Below, in pieces: positions 27,278 through 36,555 of a DNA stretch of 64,000 nucleotides (positions are counted from its first letter, which is position 1; each line of letters begins with the position of its first letter). The translations under genes and the position numbers were made by a program. The stretch comes from CTSoil-075 sp042610375 (GTDB taxonomy: Bacteria; Bacillota; Negativicutes; DSM-13327). Below the pieces are notes generated by a model. It was not told the origin of the DNA and made no database searches. It worked only from the letters and a program-made list of their open reading frames with translations. The stretch is taken from NCBI RefSeq assembly GCF_042610375.1, contig NZ_JBGJZL010000010.1, positions 62,001 through 126,000 of the forward strand. Direction: 5' to 3'.

Positions 27278-29140
27278 TCAATATCTGCGATTCAGACGAT
27301 CCATTCTGGCTGTTTCTGCTGGGAATACACCTTCTGAAGTGATAATTCTCACAGGCAGCTGCCTGCCTGACATCAAATTCTTTACAGTCTGCATCAATTG
27401 AGGACCAAGGAGAGGGGTACATTCGACTGTGCAGTTTAACTTGCCTGCAAGCATCGCATCAAAGGCAGCTTCTGTGGCATCAATTGAAACAATTAAAATG
27501 TCCTTGCCCGGTCTAAGTCCATATTCTTCAATTGCTTTGATGGCCCCTAGTGCCATATCATCATTGTGCGCATAGACAACATGAATATCTTTCTTATACA
27601 TTTCTAAAGCCGACTTCATCATTTCATAACCACTATCTTTTGTAAAATCTCCAGCTACGGAATAGATCACTTTAAATTGAGGATGATTAGCAATGATTTC
27701 AGCAAAACCTTTCTTGCGATCAATGGCAGGTGCTGAATCGGCTGTCCCTTCAAGTTCAACAATATTAACGCCTTCTGTGGTCGTTTCTTTTCCAATAAGC
27801 CATCTGGCTACTCTTCGTCCTTCTTCAACAAAATCACTACCGATAAACGTATAATACAAAGAATTATCTGCAGATTTAATGCCACGATCAGATAAAATTA
27901 CAGGAATACCCGCCCCTTTAGCTTCCTCTAATATTTCACTCCAACCCGATTCTACGATCGGAGAAAAAGCAATCACATCAACTCCTTGATTGATAAACGA
28001 TCTGATAGCACGAATCTGACTTTCCTGTTGCTGGTCACCTTCTATAAAAATAAGCTCAATATTAGCCGCATGAGCAGCTGCTTTAATCGATTGTGAATTG
28101 GCTTTACGCCAATCACTTTCTGCCCCGAGTTGAGAGAATCCTAACACAATTTTATGATTACTATTATCTTTTTTAACCTCATGATTCACTTTTGCATACT
28201 GAAAAACATTCGATAACGTAATTTTATTACTCCGTGAAATAATTTTCTTAGGAATTCCTCTCTCTTTATTTAAAATATCAAGAGCATATTGAATGGCTTC
28301 GCGCCCACCAGTCAAACAAGTAAATGTTCCTTGTAAAATCCCTTTCTCCACTAATTGCAGCCCGCCATTTGGACCTGCAAATCCATCAATACCAACAAAC
28401 TTTATCGTATTGATCCCTTTTTTCTTGGCAGCTTTATATGCCCCAAGTGCCATATAGTCGCTGTGAGCAAAAACCACATCAATCTTTGGATACTGCTGTA
28501 ACAGCTTTTCCATCTCATCTTCAGCCTTATCCCGCTGCCAGTCAGCAATGACCGTATCGATAATTTTTATATTGTCATATTGATTTATGATTTCTCGAAA
28601 ACCAGCACTTCGTTCCTGGAGAGAAGGCAGTCCCGTAGGTCCTTGAATCTCCACCACATTTCCACCTGTTCCTGCCAGTAACTCTCCAATATATTTCCCT
28701 GCTTCCCTGCCAATAGACTTATTATCTGGACCAATATATAAAGTATAATCATAGCCTTCCACTGCACGATCAAGAACAATGACTGGAATCTTTTTGTAAG
28801 CCTTCGCCACAATTGGTGTTAGAGCGACAGAATCATTAGGGGAAATAATTAATAAATCAATTCCTTGCTGCAATAACTTTTCTACATCAAGAATCTGCTT
28901 TTCACTATTTTGAACAGCATCTGTAACAACAATCCGAACATCTTTATGTTTTAAGGCCTCTTCTTTGATCTCCTCATTCATGATGACTCTCCACGGTTCA
29001 ATCAAATTGGCTTGGGATACGCCAATGACAAATGTAACTTGATCTGAGCTTTCCTCTTGATTAAAGCTACGCTGACACCCTGTAAGAATGAATATGAAAA
29101 TAAGAAAAATAGCCATACTATACTTGATTTTCAACACCAA
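27278..29140 (-). CDS. Lipoprotein with two fused sugar-binding (periplasmic-binding-protein type) domains
   Basis: 620 residues. A signal sequence ends in the lipobox LTGC, with Cys22 as lipid anchor. Two complete Peripla_BP_4-type domains follow: about 35-312 (begins VIGVSQANLIEPW) and 329-620 (begins IVLGFSQLGAESDW). The second is clearly paralogous over its full length to the separate YtfQ at 43631-44638, sharing GSDFVEEGRR, SAPAIDRK and AHNDDMA. A TTG start with GGAGG 6 bases upstream is used; a GTG three bases later is possible. It lies between the response regulator and ytfR. I infer an extracellular sugar sensor for the YesM-like kinase, like XylFII with LytS. A transport role as well cannot be excluded. 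Confidence 0.85.
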   Translation of the reverse strand: MVLKIKYSMAIFLIFIFILTGCQRSFNQEESSDQVTFVIGVSQANLIEPWRVIMNEEIKEEALKHKDVRIVVTDAVQNSEKQILDVEKLLQQGIDLLIISPNDSVALTPIVAKAYKKIPVIVLDRAVEGYDYTLYIGPDNKSIGREAGKYIGELLAGTGGNVVEIQGPTGLPSLQERSAGFREIINQYDNIKIIDTVIADWQRDKAEDEMEKLLQQYPKIDVVFAHSDYMALGAYKAAKKKGINTIKFVGIDGFAGPNGGLQLVEKGILQGTFTCLTGGREAIQYALDILNKERGIPKKIISRSNKITLSNVFQYAKVNHEVKKDNSNHKIVLGFSQLGAESDWRKANSQSIKAAAHAANIELIFIEGDQQQESQIRAIRSFINQGVDVIAFSPIVESGWSEILEEAKGAGIPVILSDRGIKSADNSLYYTFIGSDFVEEGRRVARWLIGKETTTEGVNIVELEGTADSAPAIDRKKGFAEIIANHPQFKVIYSVAGDFTKDSGYEMMKSALEMYKKDIHVVYAHNDDMALGAIKAIEEYGLRPGKDILIVSIDATEAAFDAMLAGKLNCTVECTPLLGPQLMQTVKNLMSGRQLPVRIITSEGVFPAETARMDRLNRRY

Positions 29141-29143
29141 AAA

Positions 29144-30355
29144 TTACCTCCAATTACCTTTTTTGCGGTATTCTGCTGGAGATAAACCAACTACTTTTTT
29201 AAAGGCTGTACTAAAATAATGCTGATTATTATATCCCACTCGTTGAGCGACTTCGTAGAGTTTTACCGTAGGATCACTCATAATTTGAATGGCCTTTTCA
29301 ACTCTGACCTGTATCAAATAATCAATAAAAGAAACGCCAATCTCATTTTTGAGCAATCGGCTTAAATAAGTAGGGCTAATTTGAATCGTATCCGCTAAGT
29401 TTTGCAGAGATAAATCTTCCTTATAATAATAGGTTTCGATGTGTTTTTGAGAAAGAAGGACGATGGGAGTATAACTAGCCTTACGATTTAATTCCAAAAT
29501 CAGCTCATGATAAACAGGCGAAATACATGTCACTAGGTCACTTAAGGGTCGCTGGGCAATAATGACAACTTGCTGCAAATATTCTTCGACAAGTTGTTGC
29601 AAAGAACTACTCAGTTCATACCATTCTCCTAGATTATGAATGGATGTAATGACAACTAAGTTATCGGCTTCATCATGAAACATGATATAGGGCTGCCATT
29701 GTTCCAATACTTCCCTATAAATATTTCGTATGGAAAACAATAATAAATCACGATCCCAGTCTTTTAATAATTGTCCTTTTGTAAATTGCCCTGCGACTTT
29801 TACAACAATCATACCTGAGATCGGTGGCAGATCAAATTCCAAAAAATTAAGTTGGGTCTCAATATATTCTTTACTAAGCTGTCCTTTTATCCAATCTCTA
29901 CAAAAATTTTCACGTAAAAATGGCAAGTTTTTCTTTGTTTCTTGATTAGCCCACGTCAAATATTGATTTTGCAAACGAGAATGAGCTAATTGCTCTGCTG
30001 CTCTTTGTAAAACTGCCATTAATTGTTCCCCAAAAACTGGTTTTAATAGATAATCAAATACTTGTAATTTGATGGCTTTTTGGGCATAACTAAACTCATC
30101 ATGTCCAGTAATAACGATGATGATCGAATCTGTTACGATCGACTTTAATTGTTCAATAAACTGTAATCCATCCAAAAAAGGCATACAAATATCAACAAGT
30201 AAAATATCTGGGCGCGTTTCTGCCACAACATCTAACGCCATTTCTCCATCTTCTGCCTCACCAACGACTTCCATATCAAGTTCCATTGTTGTAATCAAAC
30301 TCTTTAGACCGCGGCGAATTTTAGGTTCATCGTCAACGATGACTACTTTCAACAT
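29144..30355 (-). CDS. YesN-type response regulator (REC and AraC helix-turn-helix)
   Basis: 403 residues. The receiver domain has acidic VDDE at 7-10, phospho-acceptor Asp55 in ILLVDICMP and Lys106 in LLKPVFG. A central helical region leads to a C-terminal AraC-type pair of helix-turn-helix motifs (LQNLADTIQISPTYLSRLLK and VAQRVGYNNQHYFSTAFKK). GGGGTGAT precedes the ATG. It is 15 bases after the kinase gene and forms a two-component pair with it. Its likely targets are the shared promoter blocks of ytfR and ytfQ. Confidence 0.92.
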   Translation of the reverse strand: MLKVVIVDDEPKIRRGLKSLITTMELDMEVVGEAEDGEMALDVVAETRPDILLVDICMPFLDGLQFIEQLKSIVTDSIIIVITGHDEFSYAQKAIKLQVFDYLLKPVFGEQLMAVLQRAAEQLAHSRLQNQYLTWANQETKKNLPFLRENFCRDWIKGQLSKEYIETQLNFLEFDLPPISGMIVVKVAGQFTKGQLLKDWDRDLLLFSIRNIYREVLEQWQPYIMFHDEADNLVVITSIHNLGEWYELSSSLQQLVEEYLQQVVIIAQRPLSDLVTCISPVYHELILELNRKASYTPIVLLSQKHIETYYYKEDLSLQNLADTIQISPTYLSRLLKNEIGVSFIDYLIQVRVEKAIQIMSDPTVKLYEVAQRVGYNNQHYFSTAFKKVVGLSPAEYRKKGNWR

Positions 30356-30370
30356 ATGATCACCCCTATT

Positions 30371-32140
30371 TTAAAGTAATGGATGCCAGACTTCCACCGT
30401 AGTACCTTGTTGATAAACACTATGATAGACTAACCCATATTCCTTACCAACGGATAGTTTTATTCGCTCATTGACATTAAAAATACCAAAGCCAGTTTTA
30501 GCTGTTTCCACATGATTATGATCAAGGAGTTGACTGATCTCTTTTAATTTTTCTGTCGTAATACCGATACCATTATCCTCTACGCTAAAATATAATTTTC
30601 CTTCTTTTTCTTTGGCAGTAATCGTAATTTTACCGACACCCCGCCGTGCATTTATCCCATGATAAATTGCATTTTCTACTAGAGGCTGCAATATGAGTTT
30701 CAAAACATTATATTTTAGAATCCCTTCATCAAAATTGACTTCATAGATTAATTTATCTTCATAACGCGCTTTCTGAATTGCCAAATAACTTCGGACATGT
30801 TCCAATTCTTCTTGAACACTAATCATTTCTTTTCCTTTACTAAGTCCAATACGAAATAAGTTCGCTAATGCTCCTAAAATAGCAACCACATCATGTGCCC
30901 CATGCTCTTGCGCCATCCATTGGATAGTATATAAAGTATTATAGAGAAAATGAGGTTTGATCTGGGCTTGCAAGGTTTTAAGCTCTGCTTCTCGTTTACG
31001 TTGCTGCTCCACATATACCATATCAATTAAGTTACTAATCTCTCTAATCATATGATTAAAGCTATTGCCAAGGCGACCAATTTCATCATTATATTTACTA
31101 TTAAACCGTACGCTTAAATCCCCTTCTTCTGCTCTTTTCATTAGACTCCCTAGCTTACTAAGAGGTTTTGCAATGGATGCAGTAAAAAAGAAAGCGACAA
31201 CGACTGCTAGTACTAAGGTTATGATACAAATGATAATAGAATAATGGCGCAGAAGACTGACTTCGTGGAGGGTTTCATTGAGAGAAAATACACCGATTGT
31301 CTTCCAATTGGTATAGGCAGAATCTTTATAAATAATTTGAAAATCGCTACCTTGAATTTTTTTCACAATACTATTCATAGAATCTGTCAGCCATTCATTT
31401 TTCACGCGATATACAATGGAATTCACAGGTGCGTATACGATGCCACCATTCCCATCCATGAGATAAAGAAAACCGCTTTTCCCCAAGGTAACAGTTTCAA
31501 TCACTTCTTTAATTTTATCTAATTTTAGATCGATGAGAATGACACCAAGGCGTTTGCCTGTCACTGGATCAACAACGGCTTTCGTAATGGAAACAACCTC
31601 ATCTGCACTATAATTAAGATTTGTTTTGATATTACGACCAATGGGTTTACTAAATAATTGCATTGTTTGAGGTGATGCCAAAGCCCGTTTATACCAAATT
31701 TCATCAGTTAGAGGATCACGAGAAATACGCTGCATTGTATTGCTAATATACAGATTATGTTCATTAACCACTAATATACCAGCAACTTCAGGATGAGTAT
31801 CCTTATAGGTCTTTAAAGATCGTCTTGCTGCAAGATGAAAATCCTCATTTTCTTCCTTATTCCCCTCACTTTCAAGCTGAAGAAAATCAATCACTTGAGG
31901 ATCATTCGAAAGATAATAGATTATATTTTCCATATCATGAATATAAAATTCAACATTACGAGTTACCTGCTCAATCATTTGTTCGGTATGTATATTGGCC
32001 TGGTCTTCAATGGATTTGCTATAAATCACATTACCTAAGACCCCTAATGTCACAATCGGCAATAAAATAAGAGTAAAAAAATATAATAAAAGTTTAGATC
32101 GAATGTTCTCCACTTTGAGTAAACGATGAAAAAGTCCCAC
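30371..32140 (-). CDS. YesM-type sensor histidine kinase
   Basis: 589 residues. Membrane helices at about 13-38 and 299-322 flank an extracellular Cache-like sensor of some 260 residues. HAMP (about 320-373) leads to the His_kinase box QIKPHFLYNTLYTIQWM, with His397, and a C-terminal ATPase domain (FSVEDNGIGI). The start is GTG at 32140 with a modest AGGA upstream. It heads the six-gene operon kinase - regulator - double binding protein - ytfR - ytfT - yjfF. The lipoprotein next door probably presents sugar to its extracellular domain. Confidence 0.9.
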   Translation of the reverse strand: MGLFHRLLKVENIRSKLLLYFFTLILLPIVTLGVLGNVIYSKSIEDQANIHTEQMIEQVTRNVEFYIHDMENIIYYLSNDPQVIDFLQLESEGNKEENEDFHLAARRSLKTYKDTHPEVAGILVVNEHNLYISNTMQRISRDPLTDEIWYKRALASPQTMQLFSKPIGRNIKTNLNYSADEVVSITKAVVDPVTGKRLGVILIDLKLDKIKEVIETVTLGKSGFLYLMDGNGGIVYAPVNSIVYRVKNEWLTDSMNSIVKKIQGSDFQIIYKDSAYTNWKTIGVFSLNETLHEVSLLRHYSIIICIITLVLAVVVAFFFTASIAKPLSKLGSLMKRAEEGDLSVRFNSKYNDEIGRLGNSFNHMIREISNLIDMVYVEQQRKREAELKTLQAQIKPHFLYNTLYTIQWMAQEHGAHDVVAILGALANLFRIGLSKGKEMISVQEELEHVRSYLAIQKARYEDKLIYEVNFDEGILKYNVLKLILQPLVENAIYHGINARRGVGKITITAKEKEGKLYFSVEDNGIGITTEKLKEISQLLDHNHVETAKTGFGIFNVNERIKLSVGKEYGLVYHSVYQQGTTVEVWHPLL

Positions 32141-32257
32141 TATTGCACCGTCCTAGCACTGTTTTTTAATCACCTTCTTCTATTATACACAAAACAACCT
32201 TTTAACTGGTAATAAATTGCAAAGTAATTCGCTCTGTTTTTTTAGACCTTACAATAA

Positions 32258-32300
32258 AACCAGCTCAATCTCTCTAATGCTAAAGAAATTCGAGCTGGTT
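32258..32300 (-). terminator. Terminator of the ara genes
   Basis: AACCAGCTC pairs with GAGCTGGTT; on the minus strand TTTTATTGT follows. It lies just after araA. Confidence 0.8.
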
Positions 32301-32319
32301 GTATTTTAAATTTAACTTA

Positions 32320-33822
32320 TTATTTGGCTAAATGATAATATAAATCATTCCAGCGCAGTTCTTTCTTCAAATCGCTAATTTTCGTTTCATGATCAATGAC
32401 TACATATTCAATTCCAGCGATTTCGCTAAAATCTTCTAAATGTTCTTTTGTTACAGCTTGGCTAAATCCACTATGGTGAGCTCCTCCCGCTAAAATCCAT
32501 GCTTGTGCACCCACTTTAAGATCAGGTTGTGGCACCCAAAGGGCTCTTGCAACTGGAAGTTTAGGCAAATCAAACTCTGGAGCCACTACCTCTAATTCAT
32601 TCACCACTAATCTAAAGCGACTTCCCATATCAATCATTGTAGCATTAAGCCCTCTGCCTGCACCTACATTAAAGACTAAACGGACAGGATCATCCTTACC
32701 TCCGATGGAGAGGGGATGAATTTCCAGTGATGGTTTTTGATTGGCAATCGATGGGCACACTTCGAGCATATGAGAACCAAGAACCTTCATGTTGCCATCT
32801 TCTAGATGATATGTATAATCCTCCATAAATGAGGTTCCACCTTGAAGACCATATGCCATGACTTTCATTGCTCTGACTAATACCGCTGTTTTCCAATCGC
32901 CTTCACCACCGAAGCCATAACCAGCCGCCATTAACCGCTGACATGCCAGTCCTGGCAGTTGTGACAAACCATACAAATTTTCAAAATTTGAAGTAAATCC
33001 TTTAAAATTACCAGCTTCTAAGAATTTTTTCATCCCTAATTCAAGTTTGGCAGCCTCTTTGAGGGAAGCACGCTTAGCCCCACCTTCAGCAAGTTCTTCT
33101 GCCACCAAATATGTTTCTTCATATTCAGCAACTAACATTTCGATTTCAGAATCACTCACACCATCCACATATTTGGCAAGATCACCTAAGGCATAACCAT
33201 TGACAGAGTATCCAAATTTAATCTGTGCCTCAACCTTGTCACCTTCTGTCACGGCTACTTCCCGCATATTGTCACCAAATCGAGCAAATTTAGCTCCCTG
33301 CAAATCATTCCAGGCCAAAGCAGCTCCACACCAAACCGCGAGTCTCTCAATTACATCTTCATCCTGCCAGAATCCAACAATCACCTTACGAGCCCTCTTC
33401 ATACGCGTGCAGATAAACCCAAATTCTCGATCGCCATGAGCTGATTGATTGGTATTCATAAAGTCCATATCAATTTCAGACCAAGGGATATCTCGATTGT
33501 ATTGAGTATCAAGATGGGCCAAAGGTTTATTTAATATATTCAGCCCACCAATCCACATTTTTGCTGGTGAAAAGGTATGCATCCATGCAATCAATCCGAT
33601 GCAATTCTCTGCACGATTGGCCTCTACGCAAAGATCATAGATCCCATCTGGAGTCGTTAAGATTGGTTTAAAAATCACTTTTACAGGTATTTTATCATTT
33701 TCATTAAATGAGTTCGCAATTGTTTTTGAATGCTCTGCCACCTCTTCTAAGGTTTCTGTGCCATATAGATGTTGGCTACCAGTGATAAACCATACTTCTT
33801 TATTTTTTAAATTACTAAACAT
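32320..33822 (-). CDS. araA: L-arabinose isomerase
   Basis: 500 residues, matching AraA length. It converts L-arabinose to L-ribulose in the cytoplasm using Mn2+. The metal-ligand regions are visible as GGTSFMEDYTYH, LGSHMLEVCPS and GGAHHSGFS. FITGSQHLYGTETL is the N-terminal family signature. AAGGAGG lies 6 bases before the ATG. It is the last gene of araB-araD-araA and is followed by a terminator. Confidence 0.97.
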   Translation of the reverse strand: MFSNLKNKEVWFITGSQHLYGTETLEEVAEHSKTIANSFNENDKIPVKVIFKPILTTPDGIYDLCVEANRAENCIGLIAWMHTFSPAKMWIGGLNILNKPLAHLDTQYNRDIPWSEIDMDFMNTNQSAHGDREFGFICTRMKRARKVIVGFWQDEDVIERLAVWCGAALAWNDLQGAKFARFGDNMREVAVTEGDKVEAQIKFGYSVNGYALGDLAKYVDGVSDSEIEMLVAEYEETYLVAEELAEGGAKRASLKEAAKLELGMKKFLEAGNFKGFTSNFENLYGLSQLPGLACQRLMAAGYGFGGEGDWKTAVLVRAMKVMAYGLQGGTSFMEDYTYHLEDGNMKVLGSHMLEVCPSIANQKPSLEIHPLSIGGKDDPVRLVFNVGAGRGLNATMIDMGSRFRLVVNELEVVAPEFDLPKLPVARALWVPQPDLKVGAQAWILAGGAHHSGFSQAVTKEHLEDFSEIAGIEYVVIDHETKISDLKKELRWNDLYYHLAK

Positions 33823-33897
33823 GATCTTCCTCCTTCTTTTTACTCATGGATTTTTCATTTCTTTGACATGCTCAATAAAATGCATCGGATCTACATA

Positions 33898-34593
33898 TCA
33901 AATCTTGTTTTGCCCATAATAGGCATTTTCGCCATGCTTTCTTAAAAAATGTTTATCAAGTAACACCTGATCAATTGTCTTGACCTCTGGATTGGTAGAG
34001 TAAGTCAAGAGGGCCATCTTTGCTAATTCCTCTAATACTACAGCATGATAAACGGCCTCATGAGCATCTTTTCCCCAAGAAAAAGGTCCATGATTCGCAA
34101 CTAACACTCCAGGGAGATGAATCGGATTTCGATTTTTAAAAACCTCTACAATCACATTACCCGTTTCTTCTTCATATTTTCCCTTAATTTCTTCTGCACT
34201 CAAACTACGAGCACAAGGAATATCACCATAAAAGTAATCTGCATGTGTCGTTCCGAGAGCAGGAATGGATTTTCCTGCTTGAGCCCACGTAGTTGCATAG
34301 GTAGAATGAGTATGAACAATACCTCCCACTTCAGGAAAATTTCGATATAATACCAAATGCGTAGGCGTATCAGAAGAAGGTCTAAGACTGCCTTCTACTT
34401 GCTCTCCATCTAAATTCAGGACCACCATATCGTCAGGCTGCATTTCATCATAATCCACACCACTCGGCTTGATGACCATCAAACCTTTCTCCCTATCAAT
34501 TCCACTCGCATTACCCCAAGTAAATAAAATGAGTCCATGTTTTTGCAAATTCATATTGGCTTGCCATACTTGTTTTTTAAGTTCTTCTAACAA
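33898..34593 (-). CDS. araD: L-ribulose-5-phosphate 4-epimerase
   Basis: 231 residues of the class II aldolase fold. Zinc-binding histidines appear in VHTHSTYATTWAQ (about 95-97) and ANHGPFSWG (about 170). It converts L-ribulose 5-phosphate to D-xylulose 5-phosphate. The start is TTG at 34593, with AGGAGG about 11 bases upstream. It lies between araB and araA. Confidence 0.95.
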   Translation of the reverse strand: MLEELKKQVWQANMNLQKHGLILFTWGNASGIDREKGLMVIKPSGVDYDEMQPDDMVVLNLDGEQVEGSLRPSSDTPTHLVLYRNFPEVGGIVHTHSTYATTWAQAGKSIPALGTTHADYFYGDIPCARSLSAEEIKGKYEEETGNVIVEVFKNRNPIHLPGVLVANHGPFSWGKDAHEAVYHAVVLEELAKMALLTYSTNPEVKTIDQVLLDKHFLRKHGENAYYGQNKI

Positions 34594-34636
34594 AATGATC
34601 TCAGCCTCCTTTGGTTTATCCTATGACTTTTGACTT

Positions 34637-36319
34637 CTACCCTTTGCAGTTTCTTGAATTTTTCTTAATTTCTTTTAACCGTTTCATAACATCATTCTCA
34701 CCACGACCAAAATAGTCGTGCAGAATTTTATATTCTGCATATATTTTTTTATAGCGGACAACATTTTCGGGGATTGGTGTATAGATCTGTTTAATGCTGG
34801 TCATCTTAGCCGCTGCATCTAAAATAGTGTCATGACCGCCCTGTTTCCCGCCAGCAGCAACAGCACCAAACATAGCTGCTCCCAATGCAGGTGTCTGCAA
34901 AGACGTAGCAACACGAATTTCAAGGCCGGTTACATCGGCATAGATTTGCATAAGCATATTATTTTTTTGTGATAAACCACCGCAGGCATAAAGTTGTTCA
35001 ACGGGCACCCCAGCTTGATTAAATGTTTCAACAATCATATTTGTACCAAAAGCAGTCGCTTCAATCAGTGCTCGATAGATTTCTTCTGGTTTGGTTAGTA
35101 AAGTCGCACCAAGCAGAACACCTGTCAGATTTGTATCAACAAGTACACAACGATTTCCATTCCACCAATCAAGAGCTAATAAACCACTTTCTCCTGGCAC
35201 AAGTTTCGCAGCTTTAGATTCTAATAATTGATGAACACTGACCTTCTTCTCTTGTGCTTCTGCCAGATAGTCAGCAGGAACGCAATTGTCCACAAACCAT
35301 TCAAAAATATCTCCTACAGCAGATTGACCTGCTTCATAGCCAAAATAACCACCAATAATCCCATCTTCAACTACTCCACACATACCATCAACTGTTTTTT
35401 CTTCACAGCCAAGTAATAAATGACAAATTGATGTTCCCATACTCATCACCATTTTGCCTGGTGTAACAACGCCAGCAGCAGGAACGGCAGCGTGGGCATC
35501 TACATTGCCAACGGCTACGGCTGTGCCTGGTTTTAATCCCATATGCTTAGCCATTTCTGCTGTCAATCCTCCAGCTTTACTGCCTATGGCGACAATCGGG
35601 CTATTTAATTTTTCTTCTACGAGATTTTCTAATCTTGGATCTAATGCTTTAAAAAATTCTTTTGTAGGATATCCATCTTGTTTGTGCCAGATTGCTTTAT
35701 AGCCAGCAGTACAGCTATTACGCACATCGATTCCAGTCATTTGCATGGTTACCCAGTCTGTTGCTTCCATAAAGCGGTCAGCTGCCGCATAAATTTCTGG
35801 TGCTTCATCTAATATCTGCCAAATTTTAGGTATTAACCATTCAGATGAAATCTTGCCACCATAACGTGCTAAGAACTTTTCTCCATGTTGAGCTGCAATT
35901 TTATTTAAAGAATTTGCCTCATCCTGAGCCGCATGATGTTTCCACAATTTTACCCAAGCGTGAGGATGATTGCGGTATTCTGGCAGTTGGCACAAAGCTC
36001 TGCCATCTTTAGCTACAGGTAGCATAGTACACGCCGTGAAATCAATCCCCAAGCCAACTACGTCTTCTGGATTAATTTGAGAATCCTGCAATACTTTTGA
36101 TACTCCTTGGCGCAAAACAGCAATATAATCATCTGGATTTTGCAAAGCCCAATCATACTCTAACTGAATATCAGTCCCTGGCAATTGTTCATCAATCACA
36201 CCATCAGCATAGGGTACGACTGCCGTAGCCACCTCCTTACCCGTTGCCACCTCAACAAGCAATGCCCGACCAGATTGAGTTCCATAATCAATTCCAATAC
36301 TATATTTTTTATTTTCCAC
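34637..36319 (-). CDS. araB: L-ribulokinase
   Basis: 560 residues, FGGY sugar kinase. The N-terminal phosphate loop is IGIDYGTQSGRALLV and the C-terminal motif is YACGGLSQKNNMLMQIYADV. It phosphorylates L-ribulose with ATP. The start is GTG at 36319, with GGAG 9 bases upstream. It is the first gene of the araBDA operon. The promoter region contains tandem AT-rich repeats that may be operators for the ROK repressor encoded upstream. Confidence 0.96.
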   Translation of the reverse strand: MENKKYSIGIDYGTQSGRALLVEVATGKEVATAVVPYADGVIDEQLPGTDIQLEYDWALQNPDDYIAVLRQGVSKVLQDSQINPEDVVGLGIDFTACTMLPVAKDGRALCQLPEYRNHPHAWVKLWKHHAAQDEANSLNKIAAQHGEKFLARYGGKISSEWLIPKIWQILDEAPEIYAAADRFMEATDWVTMQMTGIDVRNSCTAGYKAIWHKQDGYPTKEFFKALDPRLENLVEEKLNSPIVAIGSKAGGLTAEMAKHMGLKPGTAVAVGNVDAHAAVPAAGVVTPGKMVMSMGTSICHLLLGCEEKTVDGMCGVVEDGIIGGYFGYEAGQSAVGDIFEWFVDNCVPADYLAEAQEKKVSVHQLLESKAAKLVPGESGLLALDWWNGNRCVLVDTNLTGVLLGATLLTKPEEIYRALIEATAFGTNMIVETFNQAGVPVEQLYACGGLSQKNNMLMQIYADVTGLEIRVATSLQTPALGAAMFGAVAAGGKQGGHDTILDAAAKMTSIKQIYTPIPENVVRYKKIYAEYKILHDYFGRGENDVMKRLKEIKKNSRNCKG

Positions 36320-36340
36320 AGTACCACTCTCCTTCCTATT

Positions 36341-36390
36341 TGTAACTTTATTTATAACTTAATTTATTATTTAATTTATTATTTAACAAT
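36341..36390. promoter_or_regulatory. araB upstream region: tandem AT-rich repeats and candidate ROK operator
   Basis: On the minus strand TTAAATAATAAA occurs twice in tandem and a third, diverged copy follows. Next to it TGTAACTTTATTTATAAC at 36341 resembles sites at 37984 and, inverted, 37820 near the ROK gene. A TTGTTA box with a 17-base spacer would place these repeats inside the promoter. Low sequence complexity limits certainty. Confidence 0.4.
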
Positions 36391-36466
36391 ATACGCCATC
36401 ATTTTAAGATTTCCTGCTTTTATTTTTTAAAAAATCAAAAAATTCTATTTTATTTTAATCAATAAA

Positions 36467-36524
36467 AATACTCCCTATCTGGACAAGGTTTAGAGGTATT
36501 CCCCCTGTCTAGATAGAGAGTATT
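36467..36524 (-). terminator. Terminator of the ROK regulator gene
   Basis: AATACTC-C-CTATCTGGACA pairs with TGTCTAGATAGAGAGTATT. On the minus strand TTTTTATTG follows. Confidence 0.8.
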
Positions 36525-36555
36525 ATTTCTTATTTTCAAGCATAGTTATCTTATT

